A stretch of 64,000 nucleotides of DNA from Dehalococcoidia bacterium UBA1141 (GCA_002311385.1 DCAE01000109.1:300524-364523), one strand, 5' to 3'; shown: positions 43,372 through 52,610, counted from the stretch's first letter. Made by a program: numbers and translations. Notes: a model not told the origin generated them from the letters alone.

Positions 43372-43788
43372 TTGAGCAATCAAGACGGTGGCGACGGCCA
43401 CTACCATGGTAAAGAACCGGATCAATCGTCCCCATTTGCCGTTCTATTGGGCATCTATCCCGTTACCTCCGCGGACGGCGTTGGCACCGCTCGTATGCCC
43501 ATCAGGGAACACCACCTGCAAGACAGCGGCAATGTTCAGGGGGGACTGATTGTCACCCTAGCGGACTACTCCTACTACTTGGCGGTTAAATCCCGTTTGT
43601 CGCCGGGGCAATCCACCGTGACGGTAGAGCTAAAAATAAACTTTACCGCTGGCGCAAGAGAAGGAGAGTTGACCGCCACCGCTAGAATCGTGAGCGGCGG
43701 ACGCAGGATAATCGTCGTTGAAGGTGAAGTCAACGATGGCAACGGAGTACTCGTCGCCCGGGGCCTAAGCACCTATCTCGTCTCGTAA
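43372..43788 (+). CDS. PaaI-type hotdog thioesterase
   Basis: 138 residues of the hotdog fold: HLQDSGNVQGGLIVTLADYSYYLAV (helix with catalytic Asp), STVTVELKINFTAGAREGELTATARIVSGGRR. Acts on acyl- or aryl-CoA thioesters. TTG 43372 follows AGGAG. It precedes the Rrf2 gene by 149 bases on the same strand, with a separate promoter between. Confidence 0.87.
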   Translation: MSNQDGGDGHYHGKEPDQSSPFAVLLGIYPVTSADGVGTARMPIREHHLQDSGNVQGGLIVTLADYSYYLAVKSRLSPGQSTVTVELKINFTAGAREGELTATARIVSGGRRIIVVEGEVNDGNGVLVARGLSTYLVS

Positions 43789-43855
43789 GCCAGACCGTAG
43801 CAGGCGCATTAGAAAGGTATTGTCCGATGATTGTTGACTTTATTAATCGACTTAC

Positions 43856-43900
43856 TTGGAAATATCCCCCTGTGATGCTATAATTTGGTCATATATCAAG
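43856..43900 (+). promoter_or_regulatory. Sigma70-type promoter of the Rrf2 gene with possible operator
   Basis: TTGGAA (43856-43861) and TATAAT (43879-43884) are separated by 17 bases. TTGGTCATATATCAA follows at about 43885 and is a near-palindrome, suitable as an autoregulatory site. Confidence 0.72.
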
Positions 43901-43937
43901 CTGGCTTTACACGTGGAATGGCCAGGAGATAGTCGTC

Positions 43938-44366
43938 ATGAAAATACCAATGCGGGTAGATTACGGGGTTCGAGCACTGGTGGAGTTGGCCCAGCACTAC
44001 GATGAACATTCGGTTCAAACTGCGGAGATCGCCAGCAGCCAAGGGATTCCCGAGGCTTACTTGGACCAATTGATGAGTACCCTGCACAAATACGGGTTCG
44101 TAGTTAGCCGCAGAGGACCTCAGGGAGGTCATCGCCTGGCGATGGACCCCAAAGACATCAATCTCCATATGGTTATGTCGACACTGGACGGGAATTTATC
44201 GCCGATAGACTGCCTGATAACACCTACCGACTGTGTTTTTTCCGATTCATGCGCCCAGCAAGAAGTCTGGAAGTCAGTCGAAGAAGCGGTTGAAGAAGTT
44301 CTGAGAAACATCAAAATATCCGATCTGGTGCAGCGCAACCGCGATTTGGCCCTGCAATCGGTGTAG
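43938..44366 (+). CDS. Rrf2-family regulator with three Fe-S cluster cysteines
   Basis: 142 residues. Winged helix MRVDYGVRALVELAQHY, EIASSQGIPEAYLDQLMSTLHKYGFVVSRRGPQGGHRLA, then Cys 92, Cys 99 and Cys 105 spaced x6 and x5, close to the IscR [2Fe-2S] ligand set; CymR-type members lack them. It is followed by moeB and a cysteine synthase, so it probably controls sulfur or cysteine supply in response to Fe-S or redox state. Confidence 0.88.
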   Translation: MKIPMRVDYGVRALVELAQHYDEHSVQTAEIASSQGIPEAYLDQLMSTLHKYGFVVSRRGPQGGHRLAMDPKDINLHMVMSTLDGNLSPIDCLITPTDCVFSDSCAQQEVWKSVEEAVEEVLRNIKISDLVQRNRDLALQSV

Positions 44367-44471
44367 CTTTACGGGATTGGCCCGGTGGTCACGGTACGAC
44401 CAATTTAGCCCTGAGTAATCTGATCATAACGGCCAATATTCTTAGCAACTTTTCGGACGTAAGTAATCAAT

Positions 44472-44505
44472 CTAGCTTGACAAGGCTAGAAGGTAGAGAT
44501 AGGCT
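44472..44505 (+). promoter_or_regulatory. Promoter with overlapping palindromic operator upstream of moeB leader
   Basis: TTGACA at 44477-44482 lies inside CTAGC (44472-44476) and GCTAG (44485-44489) inverted arms. A -10 candidate TAGGCT at 44500-44505 gives 17-base spacing. A repressor there would block RNA polymerase; the adjacent Rrf2 protein is the obvious candidate. Confidence 0.5.
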
Positions 44506-44602
44506 CGGAAATTGATGGTAGTTTCAGGCACCAATTATAGTTCTAGCTTTGACTGTACCTGTCCTCCTACATAGGGAGGGCACAATAGCAGCCAATCTAA
44601 GG

Positions 44603-44658
44603 CCTGCGCCCACCCGTAATGGTGGCCCCTGAATAAGGGGGTAAGCGCAGGTTTTTTT
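44603..44658 (+). terminator. Three-way-junction stem with T run in the moeB leader (attenuator candidate)
   Basis: CCTGCGC (44603-44609) pairs with GCGCAGG (44645-44651), followed by seven Ts. Inside are two small hairpins: CCACC/GGTGG and CCCCT/AGGGG. Upstream at about 44554-44579 is a further hairpin (CCTCC/GGGAGG). The terminator lies 118 bases before the moeB start codon. A known riboswitch class was not recognised. Confidence 0.75.
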
Positions 44659-44776
44659 GTGGCCGGAAGTCAAGTCACCGAAGGCGATATTATCAGAGCC
44701 AGTCACAAGCTGACTCCCCAGAATGGAATCAGCCATGTGACCGGCGCGAAAGGGACGATTTAGGAGGAACGGAACA

Positions 44777-45619
44777 ATGGCACAGCAACCTTTAGCATTG
44801 ACACCGAGTCAAGTACAGCGCTACAGCCGTCACATAATCATGGGCGACGTGGGCAGCAAGGGGCAAAGAGCCCTCCTGCAGTCCAAGGTTCTGATTCTGG
44901 GCGCAGGCGGATTGGGCTCTCCATCCGCAGTTTACCTAGCTTTGGCCGGCGTGGGCACCATTGGCTTGGTCGATTTCGATGTGGTGGACCTTTCCAACCT
45001 ACAGCGGCAGATACTGCACCACACGGCAGACGTGGGCCGCCCCAAACTTCAGTCGGCATTTGACAACATCAAGGCCTATAATCCAGACACCAACGTTGTG
45101 CTCCACGAAGTCAGGCTGGAATCCCACAACGCGATGGAAATCATCAGCCAGTACGACATGGTGGTGAACGGGGCGGACAATTTCGCCACCAGATACTTGG
45201 TGAACGACGCATGTTACCTGCTAAACAAGCCGTTGATCGACGGCAGCATTCTGATTTTCGACGGACAGACCACGGTATTCATTCCCGGCCAAGGCTGTTA
45301 CCGCTGCTTGTTCCCTTCACCTCCCCCTCCCGGAATGGTACCCAACTGCGCCGAAGCTGGCGTATTGGGCGCTCTTACCGGCTTAGTTGGAAGCATTCAG
45401 GCCACGGAGACCCTGAAGCACATCTTGGGCATAGGCGAGTCTTTGACTTCTCGGTTGCTGCTGATTGACGCTCTTAGCATGAGTTTCCGCGAAGTGAAGC
45501 TAAAAAGGAATCCCAATTGCCCTCTGTGCGGGGAGAATCCAACCGTCACCGAATTGATTGACTACGAGATTTTCTGCGGCATAGCGGCGCCGGAAGAAGC
45601 GGCGGTGGCATCGGACTAA
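44777..45619 (+). CDS. moeB: MoeB/ThiF-family sulfur-carrier adenylyltransferase
   Basis: 280 residues. It adenylates the C-terminal glycine of a sulfur carrier (MoaD, ThiS or CysO type). ATP-binding GAGGLGSPSAVYLALAGVG, then VDFDVVDLSNLQRQ with catalytic Arg; zinc Cys pairs CYRC and CPLC (residues about 174-177 and 251-254). No C-terminal rhodanese domain. The next gene is a CysM-type synthase, which in Mycobacterium uses CysO loaded by MoeZ, so a cysteine-forming sulfur relay is plausible. GGAGGAAC precedes ATG 44777. Confidence 0.92.
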   Translation: MAQQPLALTPSQVQRYSRHIIMGDVGSKGQRALLQSKVLILGAGGLGSPSAVYLALAGVGTIGLVDFDVVDLSNLQRQILHHTADVGRPKLQSAFDNIKAYNPDTNVVLHEVRLESHNAMEIISQYDMVVNGADNFATRYLVNDACYLLNKPLIDGSILIFDGQTTVFIPGQGCYRCLFPSPPPPGMVPNCAEAGVLGALTGLVGSIQATETLKHILGIGESLTSRLLLIDALSMSFREVKLKRNPNCPLCGENPTVTELIDYEIFCGIAAPEEAAVASD

Positions 45620-45765
45620 GTGAGCCGCGCTAAGCCAGCCGGAATTTCTTCTCCCGAATAACAGGGGTACCAGCCGTCCACTCTATCTAAAGAGTTGAAA
45701 CTAAAGAGCTCAGCACAGGGCGTGTCCCGGAATAACGCCTTGGAAAACATAGCAATTTGGAAAGC

Positions 45766-46719
45766 ATGGTAACAACGAAGCAAACCTACAAAGGTATTCT
45801 GGCAACCATCGGCAACACGCCCGTTGTGGAACTCCAGAACATGAGTCCCAAGGCAAGTGTCCGAATCTTCGCCAAGCTGGAGGGGAACAATCCCACCGGC
45901 AGCGTGAAAGACCGTATCGCCTTGAAGATGATTGAGCAGGCTGCTCAGGACGGGGAACTGTCCACGAACCGCACTATCCTTGAGCCCACAAGCGGCAACA
46001 CCGGAATTTCCCTGGCAATGATTGGTGGATTGAAGGGCTACAAAGTAGCGGTGGTGATGCCGGAAAATGTCAGCGTAGAGCGGAGCCAGCTATTAGAGGC
46101 CTACGGGGCGGAGATTATCCCATCCGACGGCTCCCGTGGTACTAATGGCTCGATAGAAGTGGCCAAGGACTTGGTCGAAAAGAACCCTCACGACTACCTG
46201 ATGCTCTACCAGTACGGCAATCCCGGCAATCCCAACGCTCACTACGAAACCACCGGTCAGGAAATAGTCGAAGCACTGCCTGGCATAGACACGTTTGTAG
46301 CCGGACTGGGTACCGGCGGGACGCTGATGGGAGTGGGACGGCGGCTCAAAGAGCACAATCCCGACGTTAAGATAGTGGCTGTGGCCCCGGAGCCGGAAGA
46401 TTTTATCTCCGGATTAAGGGACCTGGAAGAGGGCTTTATCCCACCCATATTGGACTTGAATCTCTTGGACTCGCGCATGCTAGTGAGCAGTTTGGACGCT
46501 TTCCGCACCTCAAAGGAGTTGCTTCGCCAAGAAGGCATCTTCGCTGGTGTGTCCTCTGGGTCAGTGGTCTACGGTGCCATCAAACAGGCGGAGCGCATGG
46601 ATTCGGGAGACATTGTGTGCCTGCTGGCGGACGGAGGCTGGAAATACCTTAGCACTAGCCTGTGGACGAAGGATTACGATCAGCTGGCCAAGGAGTCTCA
46701 AGGCAAGATCTGGTGGTAG
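45766..46719 (+). CDS. cysM: Cysteine synthase, CysM type (PLP-dependent)
   Basis: 317 residues. PLP Lys in NNPTGSVKDRIAL; phosphate-binding TSGNTGISLA; GTGGTLMGVG; SSGSVVYGA near the C-terminus. The C-terminus ADGGWKYLSTSLWT is like mycobacterial CysM, which accepts O-phosphoserine and a thiocarboxylated CysO carrier, rather than O-acetylserine and sulfide. This preference is inferred. ATG 45766 is used; a TTG at 45757 is in frame. It is 146 bases after moeB. A CysO-like gene was not found. Confidence 0.9.
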   Translation: MVTTKQTYKGILATIGNTPVVELQNMSPKASVRIFAKLEGNNPTGSVKDRIALKMIEQAAQDGELSTNRTILEPTSGNTGISLAMIGGLKGYKVAVVMPENVSVERSQLLEAYGAEIIPSDGSRGTNGSIEVAKDLVEKNPHDYLMLYQYGNPGNPNAHYETTGQEIVEALPGIDTFVAGLGTGGTLMGVGRRLKEHNPDVKIVAVAPEPEDFISGLRDLEEGFIPPILDLNLLDSRMLVSSLDAFRTSKELLRQEGIFAGVSSGSVVYGAIKQAERMDSGDIVCLLADGGWKYLSTSLWTKDYDQLAKESQGKIWW

Positions 46720-47134
46720 ACCAAGGCGAGCGGCACCTAATTCCACAAGACCTTGGTCCGTTGAGTGCGCTGTAAGCTCCACTTTATCTCCTCTCTTCTG
46801 TCTAGATCACTTTCAATCACACTCACTCACTTTTATTAACTTTTTTTCTTCCCTGAAAATATCCCTTGTCGCCTCTCGTATTCCCATGAGTGGGTCAACC
46901 TCCTTCAGGGAATACCTCCACCTTGGCCTCTCGGCCTATGCTGCGACACTCATTTCGAGCCTGGCATAGTCCTCTTTCGGGCTCCGTAAAACTTGAAAGA
47001 GCCACACTCCGGTGATATACTTCATTCACATGGTTGGGCCTTAATTGAAAGCGGGGTTTCCCGCTTTCTTGCTGAGTGGACCCAAGAGATTTTAGGCTCT
47101 TAACAGTAAATATGTTAACTGAGGAGGGTTTGCG
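46720..47134. other. Long leader before nusA with a perfect 9-bp stem
   Basis: 415 bases with no plausible plus-strand gene. GAAAGCGGG (47047-47055) pairs with CCCGCTTTC (47060-47068) around a four-base loop; a short T-rich stretch follows but no true T run. It could be a regulatory stem of the nusA operon. rimP, the usual first gene, is absent here. Confidence 0.5.
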
Positions 47135-48763
47135 GTGAAAAGCGATTTTTTGATTGCGCTGACTCAGTTGGCCGCAGAACGCCACCTGCCCCGAGAGCAG
47201 GTGCTTCAGGCAATTGAGGTTGCCCTTGCTTCGGCTTTCAAGAAAGACAACCCGGTAATGGGACAGAACATATCCGTTAAACTTAATCCCAACACCGGGG
47301 AAGTTGGCGTTTATGCCCTGAAATCCGTTGTGGAAACGGTCGAAGACGGGGAAAAAGAGATTACCGTCGCCGACGCCCAGCAATTCAAAAAGGGCGCTGA
47401 AGTAGGCGACGAAGTAGCTGCTGAAGAACCATTGCCCCACAACGCCAGCAGAATCGCCGCTCAGACCGCCAAGCAGGTGGTCCTCCAGAGGCTGAGAGAG
47501 GCTGAGAGAGAACTGCTTTTTCAAGAGTTCTTCCAGCACGAAAACGACATCGTGTCCGGTGTCATTGAACAGACGGACTCCGGTCGTGCCATAACCTTGG
47601 ACTTGGGCCGCGCTCAAGCGATCCTACCGTACGAAGAGCAGGTCAGTACCGAACGGTACCGCAAAGGACAGCGGACCAAGATTTATGTCCTAAGTGTGCG
47701 CAACGGTCCCAAAGGGCCGGAGATTATCGTTTCCCGTAGCCACAAAGACATGTTGAGACGGCTGTTTGAGATTGAGGTGCCCGAGGTCTACAACGGAGTT
47801 GTGGAGATAAAGGCCATCGCCAGAGAAGCCGGGTTCCGCAGCAAAGTAGCCGTGAACGCTACTCAAGCTGGCATCGACCCCGTGGGTTCTTGTATAGGCA
47901 TTCGCGGTAACCGCATTCAAAGCATTGTTAACGAGCTCCAAGGGGAAAAGATTGACGTGGTGTCCTGGGATAAAGAGCCTAAGGTCTTCATATCCAAGGC
48001 TCTCAGCCCCTCGGAACCGGTACACGTTGAATTGTCTCCTAGTGACATGACGGCAATCGTTGTTGTTCCAGATCGCCAACTATCACTGGCCATCGGCAAG
48101 GAAGGCCAAAACACCAGGTTGGCGGCCCGGCTAACGGGTTGGCGTCTGGACATCAAGGGCCACACGGAATGGGAAGAAATTCAAGAAGAGCGAACACGGC
48201 AGGCTCAAGAGAAGGCGGCAGCGGCAGCCGTAGAGCCGGTTCCATCCGTGGTCGCCGAGGCTGAAGCCGTCGCCGCCCAAGCTCAAGAAGCGGCTGCGGA
48301 AGAAGCTGTGGCAGAAGTATCGGCCGTAGTTGACGAAGTCGCAGTAGCGCCAGAAACGGTAATAGAAACGCCGACAGTCGCGGCTGACGCCACGGTAACC
48401 GAAGCCACAGAGGAACAAGACGAGGATAAGATCCTTGAAGCCCTGATTAACGAAGAAGAACAGACCCAGCAGACCGGCGACCAGGCCCAGGTAGCAGCGG
48501 AAACTGGGTTCAGTGTCGAGGACTTGGAGTCCTTTACCCTGGGAGATACCCAACTCCTTGACAACGAGGATGACGAAGAGGAAGACGAGGATGACGATAG
48601 GGAGATGGCTCCGGACGAAGTTGACCTCGTTCCCAGCCTGTCGGTGGTTATGCCAGACGCTGGCAAGATACGGTTTGCTGAGGATATCGTCGAAGAATCC
48701 CGTGGCGCCGGAAGAGGGAACCGGAAAGGCGGCCGCCGGGGAGGCGCAGCCAGGCGTCGGTAG
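47135..48763 (+). CDS. nusA: Transcription factor NusA with long acidic C-terminal extension
   Basis: 542 residues. N-terminal RNA-polymerase-binding domain (about 1-130), S1 domain (ENDIVSGVIEQTDSGRAITLDL), and KH1/KH2 (AVNATQAGIDPVGSCIGIRGNRIQSIVNELQGEKIDVV; VVPDRQLSLAIGKEGQNTRLAARL). From about residue 360 the protein is Ala/Glu/Val-rich and then acidic (DDEEEDEDDD), ending in a basic GGRRGGAARRR tail. GTG 47135 follows GAGGAGGG. It starts the translation operon. Confidence 0.95.
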   Translation: MKSDFLIALTQLAAERHLPREQVLQAIEVALASAFKKDNPVMGQNISVKLNPNTGEVGVYALKSVVETVEDGEKEITVADAQQFKKGAEVGDEVAAEEPLPHNASRIAAQTAKQVVLQRLREAERELLFQEFFQHENDIVSGVIEQTDSGRAITLDLGRAQAILPYEEQVSTERYRKGQRTKIYVLSVRNGPKGPEIIVSRSHKDMLRRLFEIEVPEVYNGVVEIKAIAREAGFRSKVAVNATQAGIDPVGSCIGIRGNRIQSIVNELQGEKIDVVSWDKEPKVFISKALSPSEPVHVELSPSDMTAIVVVPDRQLSLAIGKEGQNTRLAARLTGWRLDIKGHTEWEEIQEERTRQAQEKAAAAAVEPVPSVVAEAEAVAAQAQEAAAEEAVAEVSAVVDEVAVAPETVIETPTVAADATVTEATEEQDEDKILEALINEEEQTQQTGDQAQVAAETGFSVEDLESFTLGDTQLLDNEDDEEEDEDDDREMAPDEVDLVPSLSVVMPDAGKIRFAEDIVEESRGAGRGNRKGGRRGGAARRR

Positions 48764-48825
48764 CCATTTTGGCTCCCCGAACTCAGTTGCCTCTAAACCA
48801 AGCTGGCGCCTGAAAGGATTTGGCT

Positions 48826-49113
48826 TTGGCCAATACTCGGCATGTGCCGGAACGCAGTTGCGTATCTTGCGCCCAAAAGTTCCCAAAGCCAGATTTGATA
48901 CGAATAGTCAAGACTCTTGAGGGAGTGGTGACAGTGGATATCAGTACAAAGTCTGCTGGCCGGGGGGCATATCTATGCCACACCCCCAGTTGTTGGCAAC
49001 GGGGTATTGAGAAAGGCGGACTGGAGCGCAGTCTCAAGGTCGAGATATCCACACATGACAAGTCTTGGTTGATGGATTTTTACACCAAAGAGATACTGCG
49101 GTCGCCGGAATAA
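48826..49113 (+). CDS. ylxR: YlxR (DUF448) RNA-binding protein
   Basis: 95 residues. HVPERSCVSCAQKFPKPDLIRIVK, SAGRGAYLCHTPSCWQRGI are the family signature. TTG 48826 is preferred over TTG 48820 because AAAGGA is about 7 bases before it. It lies between nusA and infB as in most bacteria. Confidence 0.92.
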   Translation: MANTRHVPERSCVSCAQKFPKPDLIRIVKTLEGVVTVDISTKSAGRGAYLCHTPSCWQRGIEKGGLERSLKVEISTHDKSWLMDFYTKEILRSPE

Positions 49114-49253
49114 ACAGCCAATTCAATCACTAAAGAATAAGAACATTAAAATTAGAAACGAAATTAGAAGCCATTTGGATTCTGATTTAGAATATCAAGC
49201 CAGCGTTCTGGGTTAGCGTAGCTGATAAGCGTACCTGGTTAAAAGGAAACTAA

Positions 49254-51095
49254 ATGACTACCAACAGCGAAACGGAAACACCGGGTCAACGCACTGGGGC
49301 TCCTAGGACAAACCGGAGTGCTGGTGAGGCACGTAAGCAGGCTCGCACCTTGGTGTTGCCTCAAACCCTCACGGTTCAGCGCCTTTCCGAGTTGTTGGAC
49401 CAGAACCCCATTGAGGTGATCAAGCTCCTGATGCGCAGCGGCATTATGGCGGCGATGAACCAAGTCATAGACTATGAAGTGGCTACGCTGGTTACGTCGG
49501 CTCTTGGCATTCGGACAGCGGTAGCCGAAAGCGCCGATGCCACAGCATCCGCATCCGCTACATCGACCAAAACCGCTGAGGATGATGCGAATCTCACCGT
49601 CCGTCCTGCGGTCATCACCATCTTGGGTCACGTAGACCACGGTAAAACCTCCCTGCTGGACACCATTCGGCGAACCCAGGTTGCCGAACGGGAAGTGGGG
49701 GGTATAACCCAACACATCGGCGCTTACCAAGTCGAGTATCAGGGCAAACAATTAACATTCCTGGACACACCCGGCCATGAGGCCTTCACCGCCATCAGAG
49801 CCAGGGGAGCCAAAGCGACAGATATTGCAGTGTTGGTAGTAGCAGCAGACGATGGTCTGATGCCCCAGACATTGGAAGCTATAAATCACGCCAAAGCCGC
49901 GAAAGTGCCCATCGTGGTTGCTATCAATAAATCCGATCTTCCCACCGCAGATCCCGAGAGAGTAAAGCGGCAGTTAAGTGAACGCGAACTCTTGGTGGAA
50001 GACTGGGGCGGCGATGTTATATCCGTGGACGTTTCCGCCAAAACCGGTGATGGCATCGACGATTTACTGGAGAACCTGTTAGTCGTCGCAGAGCTAGCGG
50101 AACTTAAAGCCAACCCCAACAAACCGGGTACCGGCGTAATCATCGAGGCTAAGCTAGACCGGCAGCGTGGACCCACGGCTACAGTGTTGGTTCAAGACGG
50201 AGCTTTAAGCATCGGGGATTACATCGTAGCTGGCAGTGCGTGGGGTCGGGTAAAGGCGTTGGGAGACTACCAAGGCAAACCCCTCAAGGTCATCACTCCG
50301 GGAACTCCCGGTGAAATCCTAGGATTTGGCGCAGTACCTGAAGCTGGCGATTTATTTGCGATTATGCCCAATGAACGTGCCGCGCGTATCGCTGTTGGGA
50401 AGCAGGAAAAGCTCCACGCCGACCGGCAGAACCAGGCCCGGGCATTGACCCTGGACCAAGTTGTCAAGCAAATCGACTCGGGCGACGTTAAAGAATTGAA
50501 CCTGGTGCTGAAGGCCGACGTCCAAGGCAGCGTGGAAGCCGTAGAACAGTCATTGGCGGCTCTAACTGCCGAGGATGCCACGGTGCAAGTGTTGCACAGC
50601 GGTTGCGGTACCGTCACCGAGTCGGATGTAATGCTGGCCAGTGCTTCGGATGCCATCGTTATAGGATTCACAGTAGGAAATGAGCCCAGCGCCGAAAGAC
50701 TGGCCGACCGTATGGGCGTTGAGATTCGCCACTACAACATTATTTACCAACTAATCGACGATATTGAGAAAGCTCTCCAAGGCATGTTGGACCCTGTCTT
50801 CACAGACGTGATTATAGGCAAGGCAGAAATCCGCGAGTTGTTCCCCTCCAGAAAAGGAGCCCAGATTGCTGGTTGCCGGGTTACCGAGGGGCGCATAACT
50901 AGGGGTGCCCAAGTACGAGTTCTTAGGAACAGCGAGGTCGTCGAAGAAACAACCATCGCTAGCATCCGGCACTTCCGGGAAGAAGTTAACGAAATGAACT
51001 CAGGCACCGAGTGCGGGGTTACTCTCCAAGGCTTCAACGACTTCCAGGAAGGGGATGTCTTGGAGGCTCACCGCCAAGAGCCGGGCCGACGTTAG
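49254..51095 (+). CDS. infB: Translation initiation factor IF-2, short form
   Basis: 613 residues. Compact: the long N-terminal region of many IF-2 proteins is reduced to about 115 residues. GTPase domain motifs: ITILGHVDHGKTSLLD (G1), GGITQHIGAYQV (G2), FLDTPGHEAFTAIRARGAKATDIAVLVVAADDG (G3) and AINKSDL (G4). C-terminal domains have the IF-2 signature near KADVQGSVEAVEQSL and RKGAQIAGCRV. AAAGGAAACTAA precedes ATG 49254. Confidence 0.96.
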   Translation: MTTNSETETPGQRTGAPRTNRSAGEARKQARTLVLPQTLTVQRLSELLDQNPIEVIKLLMRSGIMAAMNQVIDYEVATLVTSALGIRTAVAESADATASASATSTKTAEDDANLTVRPAVITILGHVDHGKTSLLDTIRRTQVAEREVGGITQHIGAYQVEYQGKQLTFLDTPGHEAFTAIRARGAKATDIAVLVVAADDGLMPQTLEAINHAKAAKVPIVVAINKSDLPTADPERVKRQLSERELLVEDWGGDVISVDVSAKTGDGIDDLLENLLVVAELAELKANPNKPGTGVIIEAKLDRQRGPTATVLVQDGALSIGDYIVAGSAWGRVKALGDYQGKPLKVITPGTPGEILGFGAVPEAGDLFAIMPNERAARIAVGKQEKLHADRQNQARALTLDQVVKQIDSGDVKELNLVLKADVQGSVEAVEQSLAALTAEDATVQVLHSGCGTVTESDVMLASASDAIVIGFTVGNEPSAERLADRMGVEIRHYNIIYQLIDDIEKALQGMLDPVFTDVIIGKAEIRELFPSRKGAQIAGCRVTEGRITRGAQVRVLRNSEVVEETTIASIRHFREEVNEMNSGTECGVTLQGFNDFQEGDVLEAHRQEPGRR

Positions 51096-51167
51096 GTCTT
51101 CTGGGGCGCAGTTTAGCAGTCCGTTCTACCGGACTCATGACTTGGACCGTATCTAGGGAACATTTAC

Positions 51168-51647
51168 ATGTCCAGACGAATTGAACGGGTCAACGAACTC
51201 CTACGCCAAGAAATTAGTCGGCTCCTCACCCTTCAAATCAAAGACCCTCGCTTGAATGGGGTCATCACCATAACCAGGGTGAGCACCAGCAGCGACATGC
51301 GCAACGCTCACGTTTTTTTGAGCGCCATGGGTGACGAGGAAACCCGACAGAATGCGTTGGCGGGCATTCGTTCCGCCGCCACCTTTATCCGCCGCGAATT
51401 GCGCTCACGAGTCAGCATGCGCTACATCCCTTTTCTGAGCTACGACCTGGACGCAGCTCAGCAAGAAGCCAACAACATACTGGATATCATGGACAATATC
51501 CGCCACGACGAGTCCTCTCGCGCTTCAGCGGACTCTTCTTCAGCGGATGTTTCTTCAGCCAAGGACTCAAACGATTCGCCGGCGATCTATAACGATTCAG
51601 GCACCGACTACACCGGAATCGTATCATCTCCAAAACGCAGAAACTGA
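51168..51647 (+). CDS. rbfA: Ribosome-binding factor A
   Basis: 159 residues. 16S rRNA maturation factor: RIERVNELLRQEISRLLTLQIKDPRLNGVITITRV and RSRVSMRYIPFLSYDLDAAQQEANNI. The last 45 residues are Ser/Asp-rich low complexity and longer than usual. It ends 3 bases before truB. Confidence 0.93.
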   Translation: MSRRIERVNELLRQEISRLLTLQIKDPRLNGVITITRVSTSSDMRNAHVFLSAMGDEETRQNALAGIRSAATFIRRELRSRVSMRYIPFLSYDLDAAQQEANNILDIMDNIRHDESSRASADSSSADVSSAKDSNDSPAIYNDSGTDYTGIVSSPKRRN

Positions 51648-51650
51648 CCC

Positions 51651-52610
51651 GTGGCCAAATCCAGAAACGGTCCCCCTCTAAAGAACGGCTTCGTCAACCT
51701 CTATAAGCCTGTTGGCATAACCTCCATGGAGGCTTTACGCCAGGTCAAACGTATCACAAGCCAACGCAACAAGGTTGGCCATGGCGGCACAATGGACCCT
51801 CTCGCCCAAGGGGTGCTGCCAGTCTGTTTCGGTCAAGCCACACGCCTCATGGATTTTGTGGTGAGCGGACGCAAAAGATACAGAATGGAAGTAACCTTGG
51901 GCGTGTCAACCACGACTTATGACGCTGAAGGAGAAATCGTCAACACCATGAGCGTCGACGGCATAACGCAGGAACACGTGGAGAGGGCACTTCCCCCATT
52001 CGTCGGCAATATAGACCAATTGCCCCCTGTGTACAGTGCCCTCAAAGTACAGGGACAAAGAATGTACAAGCTGGCTCGAGCGGGCGTTGAGGTTGACCGG
52101 AAACCTCGGCCGGTGGAGATATACGACATACGTCTTCTCGAGTTTGATCTGCCGAAATTGGTACTTGAGGTTGATTGCGGGAAAGGCGCATACATGCGTT
52201 CGCTGGCTCACGACTTGGGCGAAACGCTAGGCTGCGGAGGTCACGTTGTTGATTTAATCAGGTTGTCCACCGGCAGATTTCACGCCGATGATTCAATAAC
52301 ACCTCTTCAATTGGAGGAGGCTGTGACGGAAGTTGGCGGGTGGGAGAAGCACCTGCACCCCGTGGATTGGGTACTAAAAGAACTGCGCAGCATTTCTGTG
52401 GGCAAGCAGGCTGAAAACCTTTTACGTAACGGGCAGGCTGTCAGCTTAGGCCCCCAGTTCATGGATGCCGCATATCTGGAACCTTTTAGAGCATACAGCT
52501 CCGAAGGCCGGTTTTTTGCGTTAGTGAGGTTCGAACGTCCGGCAAATTCATGGCGTCCGGTTAAGGTATTCCAACTGGATGATCCATCTCCCCTCGCTCC
52601 AGACACGTAA
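51651..52610 (+). CDS. truB: tRNA pseudouridine 55 synthase
   Basis: 319 residues. NGFVNLYKPVGITSMEALRQVKR; catalytic Asp in GHGGTMDPLAQGVLPVC; VDCGKGAYMRSLAHDLGETLGCGGHV; PUA-like C-terminal region. GTG 51651 follows the rbfA stop closely, with coupling expected. Confidence 0.95.
   Translation: MAKSRNGPPLKNGFVNLYKPVGITSMEALRQVKRITSQRNKVGHGGTMDPLAQGVLPVCFGQATRLMDFVVSGRKRYRMEVTLGVSTTTYDAEGEIVNTMSVDGITQEHVERALPPFVGNIDQLPPVYSALKVQGQRMYKLARAGVEVDRKPRPVEIYDIRLLEFDLPKLVLEVDCGKGAYMRSLAHDLGETLGCGGHVVDLIRLSTGRFHADDSITPLQLEEAVTEVGGWEKHLHPVDWVLKELRSISVGKQAENLLRNGQAVSLGPQFMDAAYLEPFRAYSSEGRFFALVRFERPANSWRPVKVFQLDDPSPLAPDT

Larger units (their letters stand above)
44367..44776 (+). promoter_or_regulatory. 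Long leader of moeB with operator-like palindrome and terminator
   Basis: 410 bases without an ORF. It holds CTAGC-TTGACAAG-GCTAG (44472-44489) spanning a TTGACA -35 (-10 TAGGCT weak, at 44500), a hairpin at about 44554-44579, the three-way-junction terminator at 44603-44658, then about 110 bases of further sequence with AGGAGG before ATG 44777. Confidence 0.6.

Noticed and set aside
44540..44776. Known riboswitch (SAM, TPP, Moco, cobalamin) or T-box
   Set aside because: None of their signature loops or the T-box sequence could be recognised; kept as unnamed structured leader.
46895..47617. 240-residue minus-strand ORF over the nusA start
   Set aside because: It lies opposite the conserved N-terminus of NusA and has no recognisable domain; a shadow of nusA codon use.
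48131..48886. 251-residue minus-strand ORF opposite the nusA tail
   Set aside because: Mirror of the acidic low-complexity tail of NusA; Phe/Leu-rich artefact.
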